Source of the DNA: Bradyrhizobium sp. Tv2a-2
Lineage (GTDB): Bacteria; Pseudomonadota; Alphaproteobacteria; Rhizobiales; Xanthobacteraceae
NCBI RefSeq assembly: GCF_000472425.1
Contig: NZ_AXAI01000008.1
Span: 310,001-374,000 of the forward strand
Direction of reading: 5' to 3'
DNA length: 64,000 bases
This document shows positions 43,212-52,402 of this stretch, piece by piece. Under the pieces are notes generated by a model that saw only the letters and a program-made list of their open reading frames with translations, made no database searches and was not told where the DNA came from. The position numbers and the translations under genes were made by a program. Position 1 is the stretch's first letter, and each line of letters begins with the position of its first letter.

Positions 43212-44438
43212 ATGGATTTCACGATGTCGGCGAAGCAGAAGGACTGGCTCGAGCGGGTGCAGTCGTTCATGCAAAAGCATGTCCGCCCGGCCGTGCCCGT
43301 CTACAAGCAGCAGGACGCCGAAGGTCCGCGCTGGAAGGTGATTCCGGTGCTTGAGGAATTGAAGAAGAAGGCGAAGGCCGAGGGCCTGTGGAACATGTTC
43401 ATGCCGCCGTCCTCGCATGAGGACGATGAATTCCGCGGCGCGGGACTGACCAACCTGGAATATGCATCGCTTGCCGAAGAAATGGGCCACATCGGCTGGG
43501 CCTCGGAGGTCTTCAACTGCTCCGCCCCCGATACCGGCAACATGGAAGTCCTGATGCGCTACGGCTCCAAGGAGCACAAGCGGCAGTGGCTGAAGCCGCT
43601 GATGAACGGCGAGATCCGCTCCGCCTTCCTGATGACCGAGCCGGCGGTTGCGTCCTCCGACGCCACCAATATCGAGACCCGGATCGAGCGTGACGGCGAT
43701 CATTACGTGATCAACGGCCGCAAATGGTGGTCGTCGGGCGTCGGCGATCCCCGTTGCAAGATCGCGATCCTGATGGGCAAGACCGATCCGAAGGCCGCGC
43801 GCCACCAGCAGCAGTCGCAGATCCTGGTGCCGCTGGACTCGAAGGGCATCACGGTCGAGAAGATGCTCCCCGTTTTCGGCTATGACGATGCGCCGCACGG
43901 CCACGCCCAGGTGCTGCTCGAGAACGTCCGCGTGCCCGCAAGCAACATCCTGCTCGGCGAGGGTCGGGGCTTTGAGATCGCGCAGGGCCGTCTCGGGCCC
44001 GGCCGCATCCATCACTGCATGCGCACCATCGGCAAGGCCGAGGAGGCGCTGGAGAAGATGGTGAGGCGGCTCAATTCGCGCGTGGCCTTCGGCAAGAAGA
44101 TCATCGAGCATTCGGTGTGGGAGCAGCGCATAGCGGAAGCCCGTATCGACATCGAGCTGAACCGGCTGCTCTGCCTCAAGGCCGCCGACATGATGGACAA
44201 GGTCGGCAACAAGACCGCCCAGCTCGAAATCGCCATGATCAAGGTCGCGGCCCCCCGGATGGCGCTCAAGATCCTCGACGAGGCGATCCAGGCCTTCGGC
44301 GGCGCCGGCGTTTCGGACGAGGCGGGGCTCGCGCGCGACTATGCCTCCATGCGCACCATGCGCCTGGCGGATGGCCCCGATGAAGTTCACTGCCGCGCCA
44401 TTGCCAGACTTGAACTTCGGAAGTATGCAAACTCCTAG
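43212..44438 (+). CDS. acyl-CoA dehydrogenase, ACAD11/LvaC-like
   Basis: The ATG at 43212 follows AGGAG and gives 408 residues. Acyl-CoA dehydrogenase features are present ([14 protein letters not shown] at the flavin site; [22 protein letters not shown]). Where most family members have the catalytic Glu, this has LADGPDEVH, as in the ACAD10/11 subgroup. In that subgroup, with an APH-type kinase as partner, the enzyme acts on 4-hydroxyacyl-CoA esters phosphorylated by the kinase. The kinase gene follows at 44718, so a levulinate-like or hydroxy-fatty-acid role is plausible. Confidence 0.88.
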   Translation: MDFTMSAKQKDWLERVQSFMQKHVRPAVPVYKQQDAEGPRWKVIPVLEELKKKAKAEGLWNMFMPPSSHEDDEFRGAGLTNLEYASLAEEMGHIGWASEVFNCSAPDTGNMEVLMRYGSKEHKRQWLKPLMNGEIRSAFLMTEPAVASSDATNIETRIERDGDHYVINGRKWWSSGVGDPRCKIAILMGKTDPKAARHQQQSQILVPLDSKGITVEKMLPVFGYDDAPHGHAQVLLENVRVPASNILLGEGRGFEIAQGRLGPGRIHHCMRTIGKAEEALEKMVRRLNSRVAFGKKIIEHSVWEQRIAEARIDIELNRLLCLKAADMMDKVGNKTAQLEIAMIKVAAPRMALKILDEAIQAFGGAGVSDEAGLARDYASMRTMRLADGPDEVHCRAIARLELRKYANS

Positions 44439-44497
44439 CACTCACGAGCGTGAGTTGAGTTTGGATTGAACCGAAGCGGCACCGGCGGTTGGGGTTC

Positions 44498-44618
44498 ACC
44501 TCTCCCATTGGGAGAGGTCGGCGCGTAGCGCCGGGTGAGGGGTTATGCTCTCTCATTGGAGCTGCGGCCCCTCACCCGATTTGCTTCGCAAATCGACCTC
44601 TCCCCGCTGGGGAGAGGT
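44498..44618. repeat. composite palindromic repeat with three hairpins (REP-like)
   Basis: The outer hairpins ACCTCTCCC-ATT-GGGAGAGGT (44498-44518) and ACCTCTCCCC-GCT-GGGGAGAGGT (44596-44618) flank an arm pair CGGGTGAGGGG / CCCCTCACCCG (44532-44542 and 44568-44578). It fills most of the gap between the dehydrogenase and kinase genes. Confidence 0.8.
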
Positions 44619-44717
44619 AGGCCATGTCCCCCGACGGACCATTCAGCCAAACTCGATCCGCCTCGAATTGCGGGAGGGTTTGATGGCTCTCCCAACAAAC
44701 AAAGAGGGAGCGTCAGC

Positions 44718-45776
44718 GTGGCGGACGGCGTCAGGAAAGACGAAGAGTTTTCGGGCACGAGGCCGGTCGAGGAGCGTCATCGCATCGACGAGGCCAGCCT
44801 CGCGCGCTGGATGGCCGGAAATGTCGAGGGCTATGCCGGCCCTTTGACCGTGCTGCAGTTCAAGGGCGGCCAGTCCAACCCGACCTACCGGCTCGATACA
44901 CCCGGCCGTTCCTATGTGATGCGGCGCAAACCGTTCGGCAAATTGCTGCCGTCGGCGCATGCGGTCGATCGCGAGTTCCGCGTCATCTCCGCACTCGGCA
45001 AGCAGGGCTTTCCGGTCGCACATGCCTACGCGCTCTGCACCGACGATGCCGTGATCGGCTCGGCCTTCTACATCATGTCGATGGAAGAGGGCCGGGTGTT
45101 CTGGGATCCCACGCTGCCGAGCCAGCCGGCTGAAATGCGGCCGAAGATTTTCCGGAGCAAGATCGAGACGCTGGCCAAGCTGCACATGTACGAGCCCGAC
45201 AAGATCGGACTCGCCGACTTCGGCAAGCCCGGCAATTATTTCGCACGCCAGGTCGATCGCTGGACCAAGCAGTATCGGGCCTCCGAGACACAGCACATTC
45301 CCGAAGTGGAGAAGCTGATCGAGTGGCTGCCCAAGACGTTGCCTGAGCAGAAGCGCGTCTCCATTGTCCATGGCGACTACCGCCTGGACAACATGATCTT
45401 CCACCCCTCAGAGCCGCGGGTGCTCGCGGTGCTCGACTGGGAGCTCTCGACGCTCGGCGATCCCATGGCGGATTTCACCTATCTGTTGATGCAGTGGATC
45501 ATGCCGGGCCTGCAGGGCGCGGATTTGAAGGCGCTCAATATCCCGAGCTGGCAAGAGGCCGCACAGATCTACTGCGATTACACCGGCTCGCCGCTGCCTG
45601 ATCTCAACTGGTACTTTTCCTACAATCTGTTCCGCCTCGCGGGCATCACGCAGGGTATCGCCGGGCGCATCCGCGATGGCACCGCGGCCAATGCCAAGGC
45701 GATCGAATCCGCCAAGCGCACCGTCCCGCTCGCCAAGGCCTCGTGGGAATACGCGCAGAAGGCGGGGGCGGTCTGA
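44718..45776 (+). CDS. APH-family phosphotransferase (LvaA / ACAD11 kinase-domain-like)
   Basis: I chose the GTG at 44718 because GAGGGAG lies 7 bp upstream; the frame is open to 44535, but that part runs through the palindromic repeat. The 352-residue kinase has the loop HGDYRLDN and the metal motif LDWELSTLGDPMADF. The ACAD11-like gene just upstream suggests it phosphorylates the hydroxyl of a 4-hydroxyacyl-CoA, rather than an antibiotic. Confidence 0.87.
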   Translation: MADGVRKDEEFSGTRPVEERHRIDEASLARWMAGNVEGYAGPLTVLQFKGGQSNPTYRLDTPGRSYVMRRKPFGKLLPSAHAVDREFRVISALGKQGFPVAHAYALCTDDAVIGSAFYIMSMEEGRVFWDPTLPSQPAEMRPKIFRSKIETLAKLHMYEPDKIGLADFGKPGNYFARQVDRWTKQYRASETQHIPEVEKLIEWLPKTLPEQKRVSIVHGDYRLDNMIFHPSEPRVLAVLDWELSTLGDPMADFTYLLMQWIMPGLQGADLKALNIPSWQEAAQIYCDYTGSPLPDLNWYFSYNLFRLAGITQGIAGRIRDGTAANAKAIESAKRTVPLAKASWEYAQKAGAV

Positions 45777-45781
45777 ATCAG

Positions 45782-45813
45782 AAGGGCGCGTCCTTGGAGG
45801 GCGCGCCCTTTTT
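45782..45813 (+). terminator. intrinsic terminator after the kinase gene
   Basis: AAGGGCGCG (45782-45790) and CGCGCCCTT (45802-45810) form a 9-bp GC-rich stem followed by five T in all. It begins 5 bp after the kinase stop and is the clearest intrinsic terminator in the window. Confidence 0.8.
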
Positions 45814-46070
45814 GCATGCGGCGTGAAGCTTCGCAGGATGTGCGCCTCGAGGGCTTCGTACGCTGAACGCGTGCGATTGGTTCAACGCTCCGACCAAAAT
45901 CTCGGTTCTCCTCAGTTGCGCAAATGAGCGGATAGCGATGTTGTCGTCCTCCGCACACGTCTATCTTGGCCGCGGCGCGAGGTCCGAGTTGGGCCAGCCG
46001 CGGCCCTTAACCGCTGTGGCGCCAAATGTGCCTGATGCATTTGGCCGTCGGTAAGGCTACGATGTGGTCG

Positions 46071-46937
46071 ATGACCGACGACAAGGTGAAACGGCGGCTG
46101 ACCACCGTGCTGTGTGCCGATGTGCACGGCTATTCTCGCCTCATGGGAGCAGACGAAGCGGGAACGTTGGGGACACTGCGCCGCTACCGCAGCGCCATTG
46201 CGGGATTGGTCGAGCGCCATGACGGGCGGATCGTGAATACTTGGGGCGACGCGGTGATCGCCGAGTTCGCCAGCGTGGTCGAGGCCGTGCAGTGTGCGGT
46301 CGAAATTCAGCAGGAAATTTCCAAGCAGGAGCAGGACCCGCCTCAGGCGCTCCAGATGCGGTTTCGCATCGGCATCAATTTGGGAGATGTGATGGTGGAC
46401 GGTTCCGACATCTTTGGCGACGGGGTCAACATCGCGGCGCGGCTGCAAGAACTCGCCGAGCCCGGTGGCATCGTGGTCTCCGCCTCCGTCTACGATCAGG
46501 TGCACAACAAACTATCCCTTGGCTTTGACAGTCTCGGCCGGCAACAGATGAAAAACGTTGCTCCCGTAATCAGCTATCGAGTTACCATGGGGGGCCGCGC
46601 CGTCGGGCGACAAGGACTCCCGGTTGACGGAAGCCCTGCTCACCGAACTGAAGCAGCTGCAACCTCGGAAGCTGGCGCTCAACGGATTTACGGCGGATAT
46701 GCGCCATCCACATGGATAAGCTCCATCCCGGATCGGTTGGCTAGTCTGCCTCGCCCGCTTGCAGTAACCCTCACGGTTTCGGGCTTTCTGATTCTAATCA
46801 ATGTTTTCACCGGTCTGCACCGAATCTGGTTTCATTGGCCAGTCGCAGTATTGCTCTTCATTGGCATCCTGCGGACAGTGCTCCAGCGCGGACCTGCTTC
46901 GGACAGGAATGATGATCGGCGAAGGCATCGGGAGTGA
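46071..46937 (+). CDS. class III adenylate/guanylate cyclase with C-terminal membrane segment
   Basis: From ATG 46071 (upstream in-frame ATGs at 46062 and 46026 are alternatives) the product has 288 residues. Class III catalytic residues are visible: Asp17 (LCADVHGYSRLM) and Asp60 (WGDAVIAEF) for metals, GINLGDV, Asn120 and Arg124 (GVNIAARLQ). The C-terminal part has two hydrophobic helices (about 222-270) that could anchor it to the membrane. There is no N-terminal sensor. It converges on the TPR regulator gene. Confidence 0.85.
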   Translation: MTDDKVKRRLTTVLCADVHGYSRLMGADEAGTLGTLRRYRSAIAGLVERHDGRIVNTWGDAVIAEFASVVEAVQCAVEIQQEISKQEQDPPQALQMRFRIGINLGDVMVDGSDIFGDGVNIAARLQELAEPGGIVVSASVYDQVHNKLSLGFDSLGRQQMKNVAPVISYRVTMGGRAVGRQGLPVDGSPAHRTEAAATSEAGAQRIYGGYAPSTWISSIPDRLASLPRPLAVTLTVSGFLILINVFTGLHRIWFHWPVAVLLFIGILRTVLQRGPASDRNDDRRRHRE

Positions 46938-47104
46938 GCGCATGTCCGGTTATGCACTGACAGCGGCGGAATAGCCGACATCCGCCAACCGCCGCTTGGG
47001 GCCCACCAGAGGAAGTAGTTACCTTCAGCAACGGACATCAGCGGCCGCAGGCGAGCAAATGCGACCGAGAAATCGGACCTCCTGTCGCCGATGCGCCGGA
47101 CTCA

Positions 47105-48679
47105 CTAAGCCGGCAGGCCGGCCTGGCGCAGTCCCTCGGTTAGGTTGACGACGACTTGTGGGGACTTGCCCCGCCCCAAGGCCCGTTTTACGGCGGCGAC
47201 CGTCGGCTCTGAGTGAACTTCCCGCAACAGTCGCAGGCACGCCTTCGCTTCATCATCGCGCCCGAGATGGCCACAAAGGCTCAGCTTCAGCCGAAGCGCC
47301 GGTGCCCCGGTATTTTCCTGCAGCGCATGGTTCGTCCACAGCAACGCCTCTTCGTAGCGGCCGGCGGTCAAATGCGCCCAAGCCAGCGCTAGCCAGCAGA
47401 CGAATCTGTCGGGATCGTGCGGGCTCAGGTGGATTGCCTGTTGCGCGGCAGCGATGGCGTCCTCGGGCCGATTGAGCCAAGCCAGAATCATGGCCTGCTG
47501 GCCGAAGGCGTGGGCATAATTCGGATTAAGGTCGATAGCGCGCTCAAACGCGCCGAGTGCGGCTTCGACGTCACCCAGGAAAAAGGCCAGCGTGTGACCG
47601 GCAGCTGTAAGCACTTCGGGGTCATCCCCGGCTTCCACGATCGCCCGCCGTGCGATGCTAGTCGCCTCGTCAACCTCAGACCCGGCGGGGGAGATCCAAT
47701 GCCGCGCGGTTTGCATAAGGCGCGCGTAGCCAAGCTGGGCCATCGCTGGAGCATAGCCGGGATCGAGCCTCAGCGCCCGATGCAGGAGCCGGACAACCTC
47801 GGCGAAATCCCGTTCGGTTCTTTTTGACATCTGTGCCGATGCGCGGAGGTTGAGATCGTACGCATCGAGGGTTTCAGCGGACTTCCGGCTCACGCGCTTG
47901 ATCTCGGCAAGCCGCAGCCGCGGTTCGATCGCGCGGACGATGGCGGCCGTCACCCGATCGTGCAAAGCGAAGCTGTTGCCTCGAGTGCCGTCGAACCGGT
48001 CGCCCCAAATATGTCGCGCCGTCGTCGCGTCGATCAGCTCCGCGCCAATGCGCACCCGGTTGCCGTCGGCTCTGACCGACCCTTGGAGAATGTAGCGCAC
48101 GCCCAGTTCACGCGCCGGCCGCCGCGCGTCAAGGCCTCTGCTGTGCTTATCGGCAAAGTAGGAGCTGCGGCCGACGACGAAGAGCCTGGGAAAACGTGCG
48201 ATTGCGATCGTGATGTCTTCGGTCATGCTGTCGGCAAAACAATCCTGCGCAGGATTATCGCTCAAGTTTCGGAATGGCAGCACCGCTATCGAGGGCCCTT
48301 CACGGACGGCGTGCAACGGCACAACCGTCGTTGCTTGGTCGGTCCGCCTTACTGCCGCAACAAAACGGTATCCGCGGCCAGGCACGGTCTGGATGCAGCT
48401 GCCAATTCCGGGATTCCGATCCAGCGCGCGACGCAACACCGAGATCTGCTTCGTTAGATTGCTTTCCTCGACCGCAATTCCGGGCCAGACCCCTGCCATG
48501 AGGTCGCCTTTCGAGACGACCGCGCCCCCCTGGCTGGCCAACAGCAACAGGAGATCGAGTGCGCGCGAGCCAAGCGCGACAGGCACGGCCCTTCCTGTTG
48601 GAGCCAGGCGGAAGAGCCCCCGCCGGTTAAGCTCCAGGCCGTCGAAGAGAAGGTTCACGGACGCTTCGTCGCCGCTCAT
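47105..48679 (-). CDS. winged-helix and TPR-repeat regulator (CadC/HilA-like)
   Basis: From the ATG at 48679 the 524-residue protein begins with an OmpR-type winged helix (about 8-105, SKGDLMAGVWPGIAVEESNL and PGRGYRFVA). A TolB-like region follows (SIAVLPFRNLSDNPAQDCFA at about 130-150), then several TPRs (about 300-510). No membrane helix is evident, unlike CadC. It is divergent from the ABC binding-protein gene at 48850 and may control it. Confidence 0.85.
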   Translation of the reverse strand: MSGDEASVNLLFDGLELNRRGLFRLAPTGRAVPVALGSRALDLLLLLASQGGAVVSKGDLMAGVWPGIAVEESNLTKQISVLRRALDRNPGIGSCIQTVPGRGYRFVAAVRRTDQATTVVPLHAVREGPSIAVLPFRNLSDNPAQDCFADSMTEDITIAIARFPRLFVVGRSSYFADKHSRGLDARRPARELGVRYILQGSVRADGNRVRIGAELIDATTARHIWGDRFDGTRGNSFALHDRVTAAIVRAIEPRLRLAEIKRVSRKSAETLDAYDLNLRASAQMSKRTERDFAEVVRLLHRALRLDPGYAPAMAQLGYARLMQTARHWISPAGSEVDEATSIARRAIVEAGDDPEVLTAAGHTLAFFLGDVEAALGAFERAIDLNPNYAHAFGQQAMILAWLNRPEDAIAAAQQAIHLSPHDPDRFVCWLALAWAHLTAGRYEEALLWTNHALQENTGAPALRLKLSLCGHLGRDDEAKACLRLLREVHSEPTVAAVKRALGRGKSPQVVVNLTEGLRQAGLPA

Positions 48680-48849
48680 ACGCCTCTCCACAGAGCGCTT
48701 TCTGGCAGTTGGCAGCGAAACACCGTAGCACCGGCAGCGTTCTCCGGGGAGACGGCGGTGTTTCTTATTTTCGCAAATCTTCGGAAGTTTTCATAACCGG
48801 CCGTGTGCTCTGAAGAGTACCCTCGCGGAGGTGCCGGAGGAGTACGAAG

Positions 48850-49878
48850 ATGAAGCGTCATCCGCTACGCCGAGCTGTTCAGGTCGTATTCGCCATCGTG
48901 GTAGCGATGGTCTGCGGACAATTCGTCGAAGGCCCGGTGCGCGCCCAAGCCCCCGACGGAAACCAGGTTGTCATCCGATATCTGAACGATCCCGGGGCCG
49001 TTCGTGCTTTCGAAATTGCCGAGGCTTTGGGCTTCTTGAAGGACAAGGGTATTCGTATCGAATCGAAGGGGGACTCGCACGGCGGGCCCGAAACATTGGC
49101 TGCGCTGCTGTCAGGCTCCATCGATGCAGGCGGGATCGCCACCCCCGCGGTGATCAATGCCGTCGCTGGCGGTGCGAAAATACTCTGTGTTATGCCGGCC
49201 CTGGGCATCAACAAAGACATAAACAGCAAGCTCTTCGTGCTGGATGGCAGTTCAATCAGGGCTCCGTCGGACCTCAAGAACAAGTCTATTGGCGTAAACG
49301 CGATAGGTGCCCACCTCGATTATTCGATCCGTGAATATCTGCGGATGCACGGCCTCAACAAGGACGAAGTGAAGCTGGTCAAGGTCGCCGGACCGAAGCT
49401 CGACCAAACATTGCGCGAGCGGCAAGCAGACGTGGTGGCCGTCGGCGCATGGCAGGGCCCTATCGCCAAGGCGATTGTGGCGGAAGGCGGTGTAAGGGTG
49501 CTGTTCACCGATTACGATGTTCTCGGCGATCTCGTGCTCGGCAACATTGTGATGAGCAAGACCTTCATCGATCAACACCCCCGGATCGTAAGTGAGTTCG
49601 TGACCGCTTCCGCCAAGGCGGCCGACTGGGCGAGTGCGCACCCCGACGAAGCGAGGGAAATGCTTGCTGAGATACTGAAGAAGCGGGGCGACGATCCGGT
49701 GGCGGCGGCGGCCTGGTCTGGCTACGGCCTGCCGCAGCACGCGCTCTATAAGGACCACGATGTCAAATTCTGGCTCGACGTGCTGGAGCGGGACGGCAAG
49801 GTTAAGCCCGGCCAACTCGACCCTGAAGATATCGCCACCAACAAATACAACGCCTATGCAAAGATTTTGCAGCACTAA
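48850..49878 (+). CDS. ABC-type substrate-binding protein (SsuA/TauA/NrtA type), orphan
   Basis: The 342-residue protein has a signal peptide (residues about 1-33, ending VRAQA) and an NMT1/SsuA-like solute-binding fold (IRYLNDPGAVRAFEIAEALG, then LLSGSIDAGGIATPAVINAV). Such proteins bind sulfonates, nitrate or related small molecules. No permease or ATPase gene adjoins it, so it must share a transporter encoded elsewhere or act as a sensor. Confidence 0.87.
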   Translation: MKRHPLRRAVQVVFAIVVAMVCGQFVEGPVRAQAPDGNQVVIRYLNDPGAVRAFEIAEALGFLKDKGIRIESKGDSHGGPETLAALLSGSIDAGGIATPAVINAVAGGAKILCVMPALGINKDINSKLFVLDGSSIRAPSDLKNKSIGVNAIGAHLDYSIREYLRMHGLNKDEVKLVKVAGPKLDQTLRERQADVVAVGAWQGPIAKAIVAEGGVRVLFTDYDVLGDLVLGNIVMSKTFIDQHPRIVSEFVTASAKAADWASAHPDEAREMLAEILKKRGDDPVAAAAWSGYGLPQHALYKDHDVKFWLDVLERDGKVKPGQLDPEDIATNKYNAYAKILQH

Positions 49879-49963
49879 ATTCACAAGACGGGTGACGATC
49901 GCTTTATCGCTGCGATGTCGAGATGTTCGGCAGCGATGCTAGTTGGGCCATCCATCGCATCGT

Positions 49964-50033
49964 CATATCGAGTCCGCGTCACCCGAAAGAGCAGACATCT
50001 AGCGGACATGCCGGGTCCGCCGCTTGGGGCCAC
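49964..50033. repeat. 70-bp dispersed repeat, copy 1
   Basis: From CATATCGAGTCCGCGTCACC to CCGCTTGGGGCCAC it matches 52043-52112 almost base for base. Related fragments with CGCTTGGGGCC occur near 47000 and 51115. It separates the binding-protein gene from the SDR. Confidence 0.75.
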
Positions 50034-50058
50034 AATAGGCTGTGAGCAGATGCGAGAG

Positions 50059-50913
50059 CTAGCGTCGCGGCGTTCGTCCGCGTATACGGTCGAAGCCCCG
50101 CTTGATCGCTGCGAAGCGCTTGTCGATGAACGGTTCGTGCTCAGTATCGGTGAAAATGTAGGGCCAGTCGTTTTCGATGGCCTCGCGAACCAGTTCGCCC
50201 ACATAGAGCGGATCAATGCCGTTGTTGATCCGTTCCTGCAATGCCTTGATGAACTCGGCGCGGGGTCCTTCTGTCGGCGGAGGGTTGCCGACAGCCCCAG
50301 CAAATCGCTGTGGCACGTTGCGCCGAGAGTTCATGATCTGCGTGCGGACGACGCCCGGACACAGAACCGATACCCCAATCTTCCTCGGCGCGAGCACGTT
50401 ACGCATCCCCTCGGACAGCGCCACCACTCCATATTTGCTCACATCGTACGCCAGACTTGGTCCCGCAATCAGTCCGGCGACGGACGCCGTGGAAACAACC
50501 TGCCCTCCTTCGCCGTGCGCTTCGATCAGCGGACCGAAAATCTCGAAGCCCCAGATCACCGACATCAGGTTGACGCCGAGGACCCAGTTCCAGCCTGCAT
50601 CAGTCCACTCACCATAGGTGCCGCCGCCGCCCACGCCCGCATTGTTGACCAATATGTGGATTCTGCCATACCGCGCGACGGTCGCGTCCGCTGCCGCCTG
50701 AAGTTCGCCTTTGAGCGAGACGTCAGCTTTCACGCCATCGACATCGACGTTGGTCCGTGTCTTCAGGTCCGCGACCGCTTTTTTCAGCGCCTCCTCCTCG
50801 ATATCGCAGAGCATGACCTTCACCCCCGCCCGTGACAGCGCGGTCGCGATCCCCAGTCCGATCCCCGAGGCAGCGCCTGTCACGAATGCGGTCTGTCCAG
50901 CCAAGTCTCTCAT
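50059..50913 (-). CDS. short-chain dehydrogenase/reductase, paralogue of the one at 61453
   Basis: The 284-residue classical SDR has TGAASGIG (12-19), NNAGVGGGG, catalytic Ser in STASVAG and the YDVSK Tyr/Lys pair. Its substrate is unknown. It is collinear with the product at 61453-62304 over the whole length, with well over two thirds of residues identical by eye. The opposite orientation of the two copies suggests duplication or separate gain. Confidence 0.88.
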   Translation of the reverse strand: MRDLAGQTAFVTGAASGIGLGIATALSRAGVKVMLCDIEEEALKKAVADLKTRTNVDVDGVKADVSLKGELQAAADATVARYGRIHILVNNAGVGGGGTYGEWTDAGWNWVLGVNLMSVIWGFEIFGPLIEAHGEGGQVVSTASVAGLIAGPSLAYDVSKYGVVALSEGMRNVLAPRKIGVSVLCPGVVRTQIMNSRRNVPQRFAGAVGNPPPTEGPRAEFIKALQERINNGIDPLYVGELVREAIENDWPYIFTDTEHEPFIDKRFAAIKRGFDRIRGRTPRR

Positions 50914-51375
50914 GCGCTTCCCACCTTGCTTTCACTCAACAAACTCGCCCGCCAGACTGCGCCGCAGAGTGCCGCAATGAACTCGCGTCGTCTCATGTCC
51001 CGCGCCCCTGCGCCAAGCCTAGAAATAACCGATCGCTAGTTTCAAGCTAGCACATTGGAAACCGGCTTGATAACGAGGGGGGGCGGTTTTCGGAAGCGCT
51101 GGCTCCCGCCAACCGCTGCTTGGGGGCCAGAAGCAGACTCGTTCGTCGCCGCAAGGTTAGCTCATGTCCAGCGAAGCCGCGCCAGGATTGCGCGCCCCAT
51201 GACCCAGTCCTTGTCGCTCTTGGTGAGGAACGGAAGCTCCTCTGTGAATTGCGTCACGCGCTGCCGGTAGGTGGCCCGCGCGAATCAATTGGTTAGGTCC
51301 GTTCCCCAGTGGCAGCGCTCCGGGCCGTAGGCGTCTAGTGGCCGACTACAGCCAGTCGCGACCACCAAAGCATGC
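50914..51375. other. intergenic mosaic, about 460 bp
   Basis: It holds the upstream region of the leftward SDR, a fragment of the CGCTTGGGGCC-type repeat near 51115 and a possible gene remnant at 51162-51284. No complete gene was found. Confidence 0.5.
51162..51284 (-). pseudogene. possible C-terminal remnant of an unidentified gene
   Basis: On the minus strand about 40 codons read as protein-like sequence (RVTQFTEELPFLTKSDKDWV, then MGRAILARLRWT) and end in TGA at 51162. An in-frame TGA lies just upstream of 51281 and there is no proper start, so it would be only a tail. I do not recognise the parent family. Confidence 0.25.
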
Positions 51376-51885
51376 TTAAATCTTTATTGCTCTTGCCGCC
51401 TGTTCTAAACTGGCCCGCACAATCACGCGATGAAACGGCGCTATCGTCGTAAGATAGATACGCCCCAGTCGGTTATGGCAATGCACCACGGTACCCGCGA
51501 CCAGCTCGCGCCCATTTGCTGCATCGGCGCGAAGTTGGATGGTGACGCGGAAGTCGAGATGCCAGTCATCCGCGCCCACTACCAACTCCGTCGCGCTCTT
51601 TGACAGCACCGGGAAGAAGCCGATAACCGGCCCACGCGCCGCAGCGGCAAGACCGACGGCGCGCGACGATTTGACGGCGACTGTCGCCATCACCACATCG
51701 CGGACACGAGTGAGCGCACGAATCCACCACGACTGTCGCTCGAGCGCGGCGCGTGCCAGCACCTCTAGATCATTGCTGGCCCCCGCCGGCAGTTGAATTG
51801 CAAAGGAGTCCAAAAGGTCCGCGCCCGCGTAAAGCGGCGCAAGCACGCTGTTGCTGGGCATGGGCACGGCGCGCGCTTTGGTCAT
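51376..51885 (-). CDS. DUF2867-family protein
   Basis: The 169-residue protein matches the DUF2867 pattern: an N-terminal ADLLDSFAIQLP, the mid region GPVIGFFPVLSKSATELVVG, DDWHLDFRVTIQL and the closing LGRIYLTTIAPFHRVIV. These small proteins have an SRPBCC/START-like fold, and their ligand is unknown. In some proteins the domain is fused to an NAD-binding reductase. It stands alone here. Confidence 0.75.
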   Translation of the reverse strand: MTKARAVPMPSNSVLAPLYAGADLLDSFAIQLPAGASNDLEVLARAALERQSWWIRALTRVRDVVMATVAVKSSRAVGLAAAARGPVIGFFPVLSKSATELVVGADDWHLDFRVTIQLRADAANGRELVAGTVVHCHNRLGRIYLTTIAPFHRVIVRASLEQAARAIKI

Positions 51886-52042
51886 GCGATTAGGTACCGG
51901 ATGCTGGGGAAGGCGTAGCGCCGTTGGCGTTGCGGACTACCTTGCCGCCGTAGTCCTTTTTTATATCCACGCGCTCTGCATCGCAACAATCCTGCGGCGC
52001 ACATGTCTCAGTTGGGTCAATCTCGACAAAACTCCAAATGAG
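51886..52042. other. intergenic stretch leading into repeat and IS remnant
   Basis: No gene was recognised. With the repeat and IS110 fragment that follow, the gap between the DUF2867 and dapD genes is about 500 bp of decayed mobile DNA. Confidence 0.4.
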
Positions 52043-52112
52043 CATATCGAGTCCGCTTCACCCCAAAGAGCAGACATCTGGCGGACACGCCGGGTCCGCC
52101 GCTTCGGGCCAC
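52043..52112. repeat. 70-bp dispersed repeat, copy 2, abutting an IS110 remnant
   Basis: From CATATCGAGTCCGCTTCACC to CGCTTCGGGCCACCA it matches 49964-50033. It meets the 3' end of the transposase fragment within a few bases, so the repeat may mark an IS insertion or deletion joint. Confidence 0.7.
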
Positions 52113-52259
52113 CAGACATGGCGGCAGTTTCTGGAAAAATGTCAGGACGTGTCGGCGCCGCAACTGACGGCGCAAAACGACCTGGCCGGCTGCATCAACG
52201 CCGTGCACCTGAAAGACCGACTTTGCGATATCCAGACCGATGGTCGACATTGACTGCAT
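52110..52259 (-). mobile_element. IS110-family transposase, N-terminal remnant
   Basis: About 50 codons from the ATG at 52259 encode the start of an IS110 DEDD transposase (MSTIGLDIAKSVFQVHGVDA, with the first catalytic Asp in GLDIAK). The frame then runs into the 70-bp repeat. The remaining ~290 codons, including the C-terminal Transposase_20 domain, are missing. Confidence 0.75.
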
Positions 52260-52402
52260 AGGCTGCTCCTCCGAATCGTGGAGCCTCAATCGGCACCCAC
52301 TCCTTGGCGCTCTCGCGCCGCTGGAGGAGCCGTCCACAGCATCAGAAGGCGACATCGCTCACGCGCCACAATTGTCGCGGCCGACGCCTTCGATTGAACC
52401 GC

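Noticed and set aside
43194-44441. Minus-strand open frame (415 codons) opposite the acyl-CoA dehydrogenase
   Set aside because: Shadow of a well-supported gene, running almost exactly the same length in the complementary frame.
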